From NCBI GenBank assembly GCA_017527945.1, contig JAFXPL010000168.1:15966-79965 (forward strand): 64,000 nucleotides of DNA. Reading direction: 5' to 3'. The DNA comes from Bacteroidales bacterium (GTDB lineage: Bacteria; Bacteroidota; Bacteroidia; Bacteroidales; WCHB1-69). A model generated the notes under the pieces. The model saw only the letters and a program-made list of their open reading frames with translations, was not told where the DNA came from and made no database searches. Below, piece by piece: positions 46,110 to 54,349 of the stretch; the stretch's first letter is position 1; each line of letters begins with the position of its first letter. Position numbers and translations under genes: made by a program.

Positions 46110-46117
46110 CAAAAGTA
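46110..46117 (-). promoter_or_regulatory. -7 box of M23-phoH-lpxK-PNP operon
   Basis: The complement is TACTTTTG, followed by GCGCC, 28 bases before the ATG at 46081. All four genes downstream are close or overlapping, so this is probably the promoter of the whole run. Confidence 0.55.
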
Positions 46118-46330
46118 GCAAAATTTGTGAATTGTTCGATTTTTTTTGTCCAACATTTCGATGAGATTGATATAATATTCTGTATTTCAATATGTTAAGT
46201 TGATTATCTATCGGTTTGATAGGAATGATTGTGTAGTTGTATTATTTTGATTATCAAATATATATGGTAAAAATTGGGTATTTTTTTCAACAAAGAGTAA
46301 TTTTAATGACTTATTGTAAAGAAATAATCG
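46118..46330. other. AT-rich intergenic region, nothing recognised
   Basis: About 210 bases of AT-rich sequence between the divergent M23 and four-helix-bundle genes. No ORF, tRNA or clear palindrome beyond a short CTATC...GATAG hairpin near 46208 was seen. Confidence 0.5.
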
Positions 46331-46338
46331 TATTTTTG
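46331..46338 (+). promoter_or_regulatory. -7 box of four-helix-bundle gene
   Basis: TATTTTTG followed by ctgcccg, 31 bases before the ATG at 46370. Confidence 0.55.
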
Positions 46339-46369
46339 CTGCCCGAAAAAATAAATAAAGTCAAGTATT

Positions 46370-46840
46370 ATGAACGAAAGAGACAACAACGTTAGTTTTT
46401 TCAGATTTGAGGATTTGCGCATTTACGCAAAAGCCATGGATTACATTGTCTGGTTGTACCAGCAGCTTCCTTCCGGTGAGCTTTCCGTAAATCGCAAGTT
46501 TATGCAGAAATCTTTCCTGAAGTCTGCACAAGATATCGCACTGAACACGGCAGAAGGGTCTTCCCGCAATAGAACACAGTTCCTCTACTACTTGAAGATG
46601 GCGAAAAGTTCTGTCAGAGAATGTGTGGTTCATACGGAAATTGCCTCCCGCATCGGTATCATCACGGAAGAGGCCAAGGAGCACTCCCGCACTGAGTTGA
46701 TGGAGCTTACCAAGATGATTGGTTCGCTTATTGCTTCACTGCAGCGTTCCACTCTTGGCATGTCGCATACTGGCAGACCCGTCGAGGAAGTCGATGATCT
46801 CAGCATTCCTGAGCCGGATGACTTCGACGAAATGATTTAA
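46370..46840 (+). CDS. four-helix-bundle protein (23S rRNA intervening-sequence protein family)
   Basis: 156 residues. The family pattern is clear: FEDLRIYAKAMDYIVWLYQQL, then FLKSAQDIALNTAEGSSRNRTQFLYYLKMAKSSVRECVVHTEIASRIG, and a final helix. The protein forms a four-helix bundle and pentamers; its function is unknown. In some bacteria it is encoded inside intervening sequences of 23S rRNA genes, but no rRNA is near here. The C-terminus adds an acidic tail (EEVDDLSIPEPDDFDEMI). It has its own promoter and terminator (46885-46911), so it is a single-gene unit. Confidence 0.88.
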   Translation: MNERDNNVSFFRFEDLRIYAKAMDYIVWLYQQLPSGELSVNRKFMQKSFLKSAQDIALNTAEGSSRNRTQFLYYLKMAKSSVRECVVHTEIASRIGIITEEAKEHSRTELMELTKMIGSLIASLQRSTLGMSHTGRPVEEVDDLSIPEPDDFDEMI

Positions 46841-46884
46841 TAATCTTTCGGTTATTTATGTCAAAAAAGATAGAGTTGCGCAGA

Positions 46885-46911
46885 AGGATGTCCCCATGGG
46901 ATGTCCTTTTT
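46885..46911 (+). terminator. rho-independent terminator after four-helix-bundle gene
   Basis: A ten-base-pair stem (AGGATGTCCC with GGGATGTCCT, two G-U pairs in RNA) with a CAT loop is followed by five T. It lies 45 bases after the stop. Confidence 0.7.
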
Positions 46912-46948
46912 GCGTTGAATAAATAAAGTTACACTTAAATTAGAAACA

Positions 46949-49027
46949 ATGAAGCCCAAACATCTTCTTTTAGCTTTCCTCCTTATTCCCGCCATTCTCT
47001 CCTCGAAAACGTTGACCAAAAGCGAGATGAAGACGTTGGGAACACTTGCCTTTCAACAGAAGGCCCAAGCGATGTGCCCGGAAGCGGCCAATTTTTCGCT
47101 CAAGGAGTATGAATTCATTGCGGACGGCGGCTCGCTGTACATGGCAGTGCTGCATTTCGAACATGGTTTTCTTGTCTTGTCGGCGGAAGATGCCGTGATG
47201 CCCGTGTTGGCATACGATTTTTCCAATGATATAAACCTGGGCGACATGTCCCCGGCCACCGAACGCCTGCTGCAGCAGTATCGCGAGGAAATTGACGCCG
47301 TGCGCCGGCTTCAGCTGCCGCCCACGGAACGGGTCCAAAACGCATGGGCCGCCCTGCGCCATCCCTCCCGCGCGACCACGGCTGAAACTGTGGTCGCCCC
47401 GTTGCTGACCTCCGCGTGGAACCAAAACAAATACTACAACTACTATTCGCCGAAGGACGAGAATTCTCCTGCCGGCTATGACGGCAAAACACCCAATGGC
47501 TGCGTGGCCATCGCCATGTCACAGATTATCTATTATTACCGTTTCCCGGAGACAGGTAGCAGCAGTCATACGAACTACACATACGAGTACGGAAGCTTTC
47601 ATGTCAACTTCGCAGAGCAACATTACCACTACGAAGCCATGACCGACCAACTCAGTTATTATAACGAAGAGGTGGCCAAATTGATTTTTCACTGCGCTAC
47701 AGCGGTTGACATGCAGTACGGCGCCGATGGCTCTGGAGCTTATTCGCAAAGTGTCCCTACCGCCATGTCCACCTATTTCAAGTACAGTTTCGACGCGCAG
47801 CACGAGAGTAAGCACCAGTTTTCCGATGCCGCCTGGCATTCTAAACTGAAGGAAGATCTCGATGTCCGCCGCCCTGTTTATTATTCGGGATATTCCGAAG
47901 AGGGCGGACATGCTTTTGTATGCGATGGCTACGACAGCGACGACTATTTCCATTTCAATTTCGGATGGGGCGGCCAAGGCAACGGTTTCTATCTGACTGA
48001 GAGCAGCGATGACTCGGCGGTCAATGGCTACAGTGGTTGGCAGTCGGCCATCTTCGATCTCCACCCTCGCAACGACCTCTATCCTTCCTATTGTAGCGAT
48101 CGCGTGTTGACGGCCGTGAATGGAACTTTGGAAGACGGCAGCGGCATTTTCGAATACCAGAACAATTCGAACTGTACATATCTCATCACCCATCCCAACC
48201 AGTACACTGTGAACGTTACTCTTCAATACCTTTTTTCGGAGGAGGGTCACGATTATCTCAGGTTCTGGAACGGCAATCCCGCCAAAGACAGCCTTTTGCT
48301 GGAACTCTCCGGTACAAAGGGAAACACCAACTACTCCTTTAACACGGACAGCCTCTACATCACCTTCGAGACCGATGATTCGGCGACCGCGCAGGGCTGG
48401 CGGTTGAGCTACCAGTCGAACCGCGATGGGATAGGTTGCGGCACCTATTCCACTCATGAAACCTCCGGCATCATTAGCGACAAAAGTGAAGAAAACAACT
48501 ATCGCGACAATTCCAATTGTACATGGATGATTCGTTTGTCCAATGTCCCGTCTGTCACGTTCTTTTTCGATGAATTGGACATCAGCCCCGAAGACCATCT
48601 TGATTTCTACAACTTAGCCTCCAGCCCCAATGAACTTTTGGCAAGTTATTCGGGGAATAGCCTGCCCGAGCCACTTACGCTCAATATCAGTAAGATACGG
48701 GTGCATTTTGTTTCTGACAACTATTTGAATGCACAGGGCTTCAAAGTCCGTTGGTCAACATCCCAGGCCGGCATCGAAGAGTTTTGCACTTCAACGAACG
48801 TTTATCCCAATCCTGCCGCCGATGTGTTGCACGTTGTCTTAGGGGAGATGCTGGATGAATGTCATGTGTCTTTGTTTGACGCGGTGGGCAATGCGGTGTA
48901 TGCGCAGGCATTCAGTCTGGCGGATCGAATGGATATTCCCGTCCAGCATCTGCCGAATGGCATCTATGTAATGCATCTGGAGAGCCAGGGCCGCACTATG
49001 CATCAGAAAATTGTGATCAGCCATTAA
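46949..49027 (+). CDS. secreted C10 cysteine protease with CUB domains and type IX sorting domain
   Basis: 692 residues. A signal peptide (about 1-19) and propeptide (about 20-150, with FLVLSAEDAVMPVLAYD) precede a streptopain-type C10 domain. The catalytic C185 is in TPNGCVAIAMSQ and H321 in EGGHAFVCDGYD, followed by FNFGWGGQGNGFY. Two CUB-like beta domains follow (about 378-480 and 485-605, each with paired Cys). The last 85 residues are a type A sorting domain (VYPNPAADVLHVVL...GIYVMHL). The protein would be exported by the type IX system, for which PorV is encoded at 25363-26610, and fixed on the surface or released. Confidence 0.93.
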   Translation: MKPKHLLLAFLLIPAILSSKTLTKSEMKTLGTLAFQQKAQAMCPEAANFSLKEYEFIADGGSLYMAVLHFEHGFLVLSAEDAVMPVLAYDFSNDINLGDMSPATERLLQQYREEIDAVRRLQLPPTERVQNAWAALRHPSRATTAETVVAPLLTSAWNQNKYYNYYSPKDENSPAGYDGKTPNGCVAIAMSQIIYYYRFPETGSSSHTNYTYEYGSFHVNFAEQHYHYEAMTDQLSYYNEEVAKLIFHCATAVDMQYGADGSGAYSQSVPTAMSTYFKYSFDAQHESKHQFSDAAWHSKLKEDLDVRRPVYYSGYSEEGGHAFVCDGYDSDDYFHFNFGWGGQGNGFYLTESSDDSAVNGYSGWQSAIFDLHPRNDLYPSYCSDRVLTAVNGTLEDGSGIFEYQNNSNCTYLITHPNQYTVNVTLQYLFSEEGHDYLRFWNGNPAKDSLLLELSGTKGNTNYSFNTDSLYITFETDDSATAQGWRLSYQSNRDGIGCGTYSTHETSGIISDKSEENNYRDNSNCTWMIRLSNVPSVTFFFDELDISPEDHLDFYNLASSPNELLASYSGNSLPEPLTLNISKIRVHFVSDNYLNAQGFKVRWSTSQAGIEEFCTSTNVYPNPAADVLHVVLGEMLDECHVSLFDAVGNAVYAQAFSLADRMDIPVQHLPNGIYVMHLESQGRTMHQKIVISH

Positions 49028-49084
49028 ACATGCGTTGGGAAAATCCGTCTTAATGGCAAAGTTAACCCCAAAAAAATCAAAACG

Positions 49085-50359
49085 ATGAAAAAGTTAATGA
49101 TGTTGATGAGTATCTTCCTGATGACTGGTTTAGTGTCGATGGAAGTTTGGGGCCAAACGCCCGCCTCATCCAGAAGCAACACCGCAGGCAGCAGAATCTC
49201 TTCTTCGGCCTCGGAGACTAAACAAAACAGCTCGTCAACCTCTAATCAGGTTACGCGCCAGATTCGGAGAGGTGACGCACAACTGAACAAAGCGAACAGT
49301 AGCTACCAGAGAGCGCAGAGCATGTCGCGTCCGGCCTCTACAAACAAGATCCCGTCAAATGCCCGTCCGGCCACAACGACGACTTCTCGCCCCTCTGCCA
49401 CCACGAACTCGGACTCAAGAACTCCCGCGACAACAGCCCGTCCCGCGACGACCAACTCGACCTCAAGGACTCCTGCGACGATTGCTCGTCCTGCCAACAC
49501 TAACTCAACCTCAAAAACTCCTGCGACGACCGTTCGCCCGGCTGCCAATAACACGGCGACAGGCAAAACCCCTGCGGCTTCCACGGCTCGTCCTGCTGCA
49601 AACACAGCGGTAACCCCTGCCAACTCTGCCTCAACGAGCAACGGCCGTATAACAGGCAGAACCCCGGATGCTACAGGGAAGACTCCCACCGCCACTACTG
49701 CACGGGAAGCGACCCCGATCTCCAGCAGCGCGGTCACGGAGGCCTCCACGTACGAAAGACGTGGCTACACGGAGCAAGGACAGGCAAAACCGCAGCCCGT
49801 CACAGGACCTCGTACCGAAGGTAACGGCAATGTGCCCAACAACAGCGGCAACAGCGGTAACAGTAGCAAGCCTGGCGGCCCTGGTCCGAGTCACGGCCCG
49901 AATCATGGTCCTGCGCCTCACAACCCCTACGTGCACCCGAATCACCACCGCTACAACGACCACATGCGTGTACCCCGTCACGTCAGACCGGTTTACTATC
50001 ACGGAGTCCCCTACTACTTCTACAACAGCGTCTATTGCCGCTACATCAATGGTTACTACGTCATCTGCCGTCCGCCCCTTGGAGCCGTCATCGCCTACGC
50101 GATTTTCAACACCTGGAGACCCGTGGTTGTGGTCCACAACAAAGTCAATTACTACTACGACGATGGCACTTTTTACCTCCCGTACAACAATAATTACCAA
50201 GTTGTGGCCCCTCCGATTGGTGCAAGAGTGGCGGAACTGCCCAGCAACTATGAAGAAATAATCCTCGACCACACCCTCTATTACAAAGTGGATAACGTTT
50301 ATTATAAGGCAGTTGTAGTGAGCGGATACATTTGGTATGAAGTGGTTTTCGTCAGCTAA
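49085..50359 (+). CDS. exported low-complexity protein with C-terminal DUF6515-like domain
   Basis: 424 residues with a signal peptide (MKKLMMLMSIFLMTGLVSMEVWGQ). Residues about 30-260 are rich in Thr, Pro, Ala and Ser. They include four imperfect 16-residue repeats of the type SRTPATTARPATTNST, encoded by 48-base units from 49415 to about 49606. A His/Pro/Gly-rich stretch (about 265-300) precedes a folded part rich in Tyr and Val (PVYYHGVPYYFYNSVYCRY, YYYDDGTFYLPY), which I recognise as DUF6515-like. It is probably a surface or envelope protein. Function is unknown. A gap of 57 bases separates it from the protease, so the two may be co-transcribed. Confidence 0.72.
   Translation: MKKLMMLMSIFLMTGLVSMEVWGQTPASSRSNTAGSRISSSASETKQNSSSTSNQVTRQIRRGDAQLNKANSSYQRAQSMSRPASTNKIPSNARPATTTTSRPSATTNSDSRTPATTARPATTNSTSRTPATIARPANTNSTSKTPATTVRPAANNTATGKTPAASTARPAANTAVTPANSASTSNGRITGRTPDATGKTPTATTAREATPISSSAVTEASTYERRGYTEQGQAKPQPVTGPRTEGNGNVPNNSGNSGNSSKPGGPGPSHGPNHGPAPHNPYVHPNHHRYNDHMRVPRHVRPVYYHGVPYYFYNSVYCRYINGYYVICRPPLGAVIAYAIFNTWRPVVVVHNKVNYYYDDGTFYLPYNNNYQVVAPPIGARVAELPSNYEEIILDHTLYYKVDNVYYKAVVVSGYIWYEVVFVS
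49415..49606 (+). repeat. 48-base intragenic tandem repeat, about four units
   Basis: Units begin at 49415, 49463, 49511 and 49559 and encode imperfect copies of a Thr/Pro/Ala-rich 16-residue segment. The copies differ at several codons, so they are not a recent expansion. Confidence 0.75.
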
Positions 50360-50401
50360 AAAAAAAAATTCATAAAGTGTTGCGCGGTAAAGAAAAAAAT
50401 G

Positions 50402-50409
50402 TATCTTTG
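50402..50409 (+). promoter_or_regulatory. -7 box of tRNA-Gln
   Basis: TATCTTTG followed by ccgcgc, 16 bases before the mature 5' end at 50426. It is a clean example of the TAnnTTTG box at a stable RNA gene. Confidence 0.65.
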
Positions 50410-50425
50410 CCGCGCAATTCGCTTT

Positions 50426-50496
50426 TGCCCTGTTGTGTAATGGTAGCACCGCAGATTCTGGTTCTGTTTGTATGGGTTCGAATCCTATCGGGGCAA
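50426..50496 (+). tRNA. tRNA-Gln (anticodon CTG)
   Basis: A cloverleaf can be folded by eye. Acceptor stem TGCCCTG pairs with CGGGGCA (one G-U). The D stem is GTG/CAC. The anticodon stem GCAGA/TCTGT encloses loop TTCTGGT with anticodon CTG. The T stem ATGGG/CCTAT encloses TTCGAAT. The discriminator is A at 50496. The CCA end is not encoded. The gene is 71 bases and is followed at once by a terminator. Confidence 0.93.
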
Positions 50497-50498
50497 CA

Positions 50499-50536
50499 AA
50501 AAAACTGAATTCCAAGTCGGGATTCAGTTTTTTTTT
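50499..50536 (+). terminator. rho-independent terminator after tRNA-Gln
   Basis: AAAAACTGAAT and ATTCAGTTTTT form a perfect stem, extended by CC/GG, with a short loop and a run of T. It closes the tRNA unit and directly precedes the udk promoter region. Confidence 0.8.
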
Positions 50537-50537
50537 G

Positions 50538-50545
50538 CATCTTTG
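50538..50545 (+). promoter_or_regulatory. probable -7 box of udk
   Basis: CATCTTTG followed by gcc differs from TAnnTTTG only at the first base. It starts 55 bases before the ATG at 50593 and abuts the tRNA terminator. Confidence 0.4.
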
Positions 50546-50592
50546 CCGAGTCTTATTTCAAACCACAAAAAGTTTCACCAAATCAAGTCAAA

Positions 50593-51222
50593 ATGTTAGT
50601 ATTGGGTATTGCCGGCGGATCCGGATCAGGAAAAACCTCCGTGGTGCAGAAAATTGTAAATCAATTCCCGAAACATCATGTCAGTGTGTTGTCGCAGGAT
50701 GCCTACTATCGCGACAACGGCGAACTTACGCAAGCGGAGAAAGAGCAGATTAACTTCGACCACCCATCGGCTATCGAATTTCCGCTTTTAGTGGAACATA
50801 TCTGCCGGCTTAAGGCGGGGGAGACTATTCCGATGCCCACCTATTCGTACGTGACCTGCCGACGCGGTGAGGAGACCATTCCCGTACATCCTGCGGAAGT
50901 TCTCATCGTGGAGGGCATTCTCATCTTCACGAACCCCGAGCTTTGCGACACTCTCGATATCAAGGTGTTCGTAGATACCGATGCCGACGAACGCCTCATC
51001 CGTATCATCACCCGCGATGTCATTGAGCGCGGACGCGGCCTCGACAAGTCCATCCGCCATTACCGTCACTTCGTGAAGCCCATGCACGAGCTCTTTATCG
51101 AGCCCACCAAGCGTTATGCCGACATTATTATCCCTGAAGGCGGGCATAACAATATCGGCATTGATATTCTGACGGCCAAGATTCGGGAGACGTTGTATGG
51201 TGATGCGAAAAGAAGTTGTTGA
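50593..51222 (+). CDS. udk: uridine kinase
   Basis: 209 residues. Phosphorylates uridine and cytidine to the monophosphates. The Walker A motif GIAGGSGSGKTSV is at the N-terminus. QDAYYRD, NFDHPSAIEF, PTYSYVTCRR and LIVEGILIF are the standard Udk signatures, followed by RIITRDVIERGRGLD and KRYADIIIPEGG. Length is typical. It complements upp (57205-57861) in pyrimidine salvage. It is convergent with mtnN. Confidence 0.96.
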   Translation: MLVLGIAGGSGSGKTSVVQKIVNQFPKHHVSVLSQDAYYRDNGELTQAEKEQINFDHPSAIEFPLLVEHICRLKAGETIPMPTYSYVTCRRGEETIPVHPAEVLIVEGILIFTNPELCDTLDIKVFVDTDADERLIRIITRDVIERGRGLDKSIRHYRHFVKPMHELFIEPTKRYADIIIPEGGHNNIGIDILTAKIRETLYGDAKRSC

Positions 51223-51291
51223 AGTTTCTTGAGGCTGCGCCTGCTTGCCTGGAAGGGGCTTTCCATTGACCCTGAGGCAAGGAAGAGCGTC

Positions 51292-52050
51292 TTACTGAAG
51301 CAGCTGCATAATTTCTTTGACAATGGCGCGGGAGTAGGCGTTGGCCACTTCGATGATAAACTTGTTGAAGTCGAAGCGGGCGTTGTGGTCGGCGGTGTCG
51401 CTGATGGTGCGGACGACAGTGAACGGCACGCCGAACTCGATGCAGACTTGCGCCACGGCTGCACCCTCCATTTCCACGCACTGGACATCTGGCAGCAGGC
51501 TCAGGATTTCGTTGCGCTTTTCGATGCTGTTGATGAATTGGTCGCCGCTGGCGATGTCGCCGAAATATAAGGTCGGATTCAAGCAAAACTCTTTCACTGC
51601 CGTTGGTCCCACCATCTGTTCAGCCCCTTTTTTGATGAGATTGGAGACTGCCTTGCCTGCCAACGCGGTGAGTTCCGGATCGCTATCGACGTAGATGCGG
51701 TTGAGCAGCGGCAACTCGAAACGCGAGATCATAGGGCGGGCATCCAGGTCGTGCTGCACGAGCCGTTTGGAGATGACGATGTCGCCCACTTTCAGTCCGT
51801 CGGCCAGTGCGCCCGCCGTGCCGATGAAGAAAAGGTCGGTGACACCGAACTCATTCAGCATCAGTGTGGCTGTGATGGAGGCTGCTACTTTGCCCCACTT
51901 GGAAAAGGCCACCACGCAGTCGATGCCATTGATTTTACCCTTCGCAAACTCACGGTTTGCAATTTGCATCACGGACTTGTTGTCCAGCAGCTTTTTCACT
52001 TCATCTATTTCCTGTGCCATTGCGCCCAGGATGCCAATGATTCTGTTCAT
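51292..52050 (-). CDS. mtnN: 5'-methylthioadenosine/S-adenosylhomocysteine nucleosidase
   Basis: 252 residues. Hydrolyses methylthioadenosine and S-adenosylhomocysteine to adenine and the thio-sugar, recycling by-products of methylation. Signatures: GILGAMAQEIDEVKKLL at the N-terminus, IGTAGAL near residue 75, SGDQFI, VEMEGAAVAQVC with the ribose-binding Glu, and RTISDTAD with the catalytic Asp. It is slightly longer than E. coli MtnN (232) owing to small insertions. A TATTTTTG box lies 29 bases upstream. Confidence 0.95.
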   Translation of the reverse strand: MNRIIGILGAMAQEIDEVKKLLDNKSVMQIANREFAKGKINGIDCVVAFSKWGKVAASITATLMLNEFGVTDLFFIGTAGALADGLKVGDIVISKRLVQHDLDARPMISRFELPLLNRIYVDSDPELTALAGKAVSNLIKKGAEQMVGPTAVKEFCLNPTLYFGDIASGDQFINSIEKRNEILSLLPDVQCVEMEGAAVAQVCIEFGVPFTVVRTISDTADHNARFDFNKFIIEVANAYSRAIVKEIMQLLQ

Positions 52051-52079
52051 ATTCTATATTATATTTTTATTTCAAGTGG

Positions 52080-52087
52080 CAAAAATA
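52080..52087 (-). promoter_or_regulatory. -7 box of mtnN
   Basis: The complement is TATTTTTG, followed by CC, 29 bases before the ATG at 52050. Confidence 0.5.
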
Positions 52088-52147
52088 CATATTTTTAAGA
52101 TGTTTTCCAAATAAAAAAGCGAAAAATAGTTTTTTTTCAGCATAAAA

Positions 52148-52187
52148 AAACACCGCCTTGTGTACAACTGGCACAAGGCGGTGTTTT
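52148..52187. terminator. strong hairpin terminator downstream of S46 peptidase gene
   Basis: AAACACCGCCTTGTG (52148-52162) and CACAAGGCGGTGTTT (52172-52186) pair perfectly around a nine-base loop. On the minus strand the stem is followed by a run of T, so it ends the S46 transcript (stop at 52205). It also has T residues on the plus side. Confidence 0.85.
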
Positions 52188-52204
52188 TGATACGATATGA
52201 AAGG

Positions 52205-54349
52205 CTATTGCACGATTTTCAGTTCCTGCATCAGGTTCTGGGCGTTGGCCATCTTGTCGATGATGAAGAGCAGGTAGCGCATGTCCATGCAGATGGTGCG
52301 CTGCACTTCGTTCTCGAAGGCGATGTCACCGCTCATGGCTTCCCAGTTGCCGTCGAAGGCCAGTCCTACGAGATTGCCGTTGGCATCGATGACGGGGCTG
52401 CCGGAGTTGCCGCCCGTGATGTCGTTGGTGGTGATGAAGTTGACCACCAAGTCGCCGTTTTCATTGGCATAGCGGCCGTAATCGTGGTTTTCCCACAGCT
52501 TGATGAGGTCTTGCGGCACGTCAAACTCCCAGTTGCCGGGTTTGTACTTGGCCATCACGCCGTCAAGGGTGGTGATGTAGTTGTAGGTGACACCATCTGC
52601 CGGCTTGCAGTCTTGCACGCTGCCGTAAGTGAGGCGCATGGTGAAGTTGGCATCGGGATAGAAGTTGCGGTCTTTTTGCATCTCCATTAACCCTTCCATA
52701 TAGAGGCGGTTGGCGCGTCCGCATTCCACTTTTTCGGCCTGTTCGTCCAAATTCCAATAGGACTGCAGGATGTCGTACATCAGGGCATAGATAGGGTCTT
52801 TTGAGAGTGATTTCGGGTTTTCCATCCAGGCCTCCAGTTTGGATTTGTCAACCAGGACCGACTTCGCGAAGGCATTGTCCACGAAAGCGGTGAAATCGCC
52901 ATGGTTCTTGTCACCCACCTTTTTGATGGTGGTGGGCAGCTGGTCGGGGGCCACATCTTTGTAGAACAGGTTCAGCAGGGCGATGGTGACGTCGCGGTCC
53001 AACGCTTTGTTATAATCCTTGAAGAAATCCTCCACGGAAGCTTTCATGTTTTGGGCATTTGCAACAATTTTGTCGTGCGATGCCAGTTTTTCTTCGATAG
53101 CCCGATTGATAGGTCTGAACCGCAGGGCGAACGTAACGGCCTCGCCGCCGTGCCAGCCTGCCTCACGGTGGTAGATCAACGCTTTTTGGTATTTGGACTG
53201 ATGGTTCCAGTATTTGTTCATTTCGTCGAAGATGCCGTCATACTTGGCTTTGCGGTTTTTGTCTTGTGCGGCCCATTGACGGAAAGCCTGTTCCTGCTCC
53301 AATCGTTTCTCATAGACTTTGTTGCGTTTCAGCTGCTTCACCTGGCCGATGTAGTATTTCCAGTAGTTGCTGACGCTGGCCTGTTTGGAGGCATACTGGA
53401 TGAAGACGGCAGGGTCGGCGTCCATGTGCTTGCGGTATTGTTCCAATTTGGTAGTACGGCAATCCACGATGGCAGGGCCTTCGAGCTCGATGATGTTCTT
53501 CACGGCGCCGGAGGCGGAGTAGCGGTCGGTGGAGCCAGGATAGCCCAAAATCATCGTGTAGTCGCCGGGTTGCACACCTTTCAGCGAGATGGGCAGGTAG
53601 TGCTTCGATTTCATGGGGATGTTGTCCTTGCTGTACTTGGCGGGGGAGCCGTCGGGGGCGGTATAGACGCGGAAGATGCAGAAGTCGCCTTTGTGACGTG
53701 GCCACGTCCAGTTGTCGGTGTCGGCGCCGAATTTGCCGATGCCCCACGGCGGGCAGGCCACGAGGCGGACATCCTTATAAACATCGTATTCGAACAGGAT
53801 GTATTGGTTGCCGTGGTAGAACGGCACGATTTCCACTTCCACATCGCGTTTGCCTTTGCGCTCGATGGTCAGTTTCTTGCCGTTTTCCGAAATCTTCGCG
53901 GCACGGTCGGCCTCGGACATGCCGTCGGTGACCCCTTTCAGGATAGCTGTCGTAACATCCTCGATGTAGGCGAGGAAAGAGACGGTGAGCCCTTCGTTGG
54001 GGAGCTCTTCGGCCTTGCTGCGGGCCCAGAAACCGTCCTGCAGGTAGTCGTGCTCCACGGAGGAGTGGGCCTGCACTTGGCCGAGGCCGCAGTGGTGGTT
54101 GGTGAGCAACAGCCCCTCAGGGGAGATGAGCTCGCCGGTGCAGCCGCCACCGAATTGCACGATGGCGTCTTTCAGGCTGGGCTGGTTGAAACTGAAAATC
54201 TGTTCGGCCGTCAGTTTGCAGCCAAGTCGCTGCATGTCAGCCAAATTTTGGCCATTGATGGAGTAGGGGAGCCACATGCCCTCGTCGGCTCGGGCACCCA
54301 TGACAAGCATCATCAAGGCGATGCACAAAAGGTTGGTTTTCTTTCTCAT
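52205..54349 (-). CDS. S46 dipeptidyl peptidase, DPP7-type
   Basis: 714 residues with a signal peptide (MRKKTNLLCIALMMLVMGARA). Opening ADEGMWLPYSINGQN is typical of S46. The catalytic His is in LLLTNHHCG (H85/H86), an Asp is expected in the middle region (TDNWTWPRHKGDF) and the Ser is in DITGGNSGSPVID. The residue 18 after this Ser is Gly (FDGNWEAMSGD), where DPP11 has Arg673, so a hydrophobic-residue-preferring DPP7 type is more likely than an Asp/Glu-preferring DPP11. It acts in the periplasm on oligopeptides. Its start overlaps the end of the AlgJ-like gene by four bases, yet a TACTTTTG box lies inside that gene 23 bases upstream. Confidence 0.92.
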   Translation of the reverse strand: MRKKTNLLCIALMMLVMGARADEGMWLPYSINGQNLADMQRLGCKLTAEQIFSFNQPSLKDAIVQFGGGCTGELISPEGLLLTNHHCGLGQVQAHSSVEHDYLQDGFWARSKAEELPNEGLTVSFLAYIEDVTTAILKGVTDGMSEADRAAKISENGKKLTIERKGKRDVEVEIVPFYHGNQYILFEYDVYKDVRLVACPPWGIGKFGADTDNWTWPRHKGDFCIFRVYTAPDGSPAKYSKDNIPMKSKHYLPISLKGVQPGDYTMILGYPGSTDRYSASGAVKNIIELEGPAIVDCRTTKLEQYRKHMDADPAVFIQYASKQASVSNYWKYYIGQVKQLKRNKVYEKRLEQEQAFRQWAAQDKNRKAKYDGIFDEMNKYWNHQSKYQKALIYHREAGWHGGEAVTFALRFRPINRAIEEKLASHDKIVANAQNMKASVEDFFKDYNKALDRDVTIALLNLFYKDVAPDQLPTTIKKVGDKNHGDFTAFVDNAFAKSVLVDKSKLEAWMENPKSLSKDPIYALMYDILQSYWNLDEQAEKVECGRANRLYMEGLMEMQKDRNFYPDANFTMRLTYGSVQDCKPADGVTYNYITTLDGVMAKYKPGNWEFDVPQDLIKLWENHDYGRYANENGDLVVNFITTNDITGGNSGSPVIDANGNLVGLAFDGNWEAMSGDIAFENEVQRTICMDMRYLLFIIDKMANAQNLMQELKIVQ

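Noticed and set aside
46118..46330. Small RNA in the AT-rich gap
   Set aside because: No promoter pair, stable fold or terminator could be seen that is not explained by the flanking genes.
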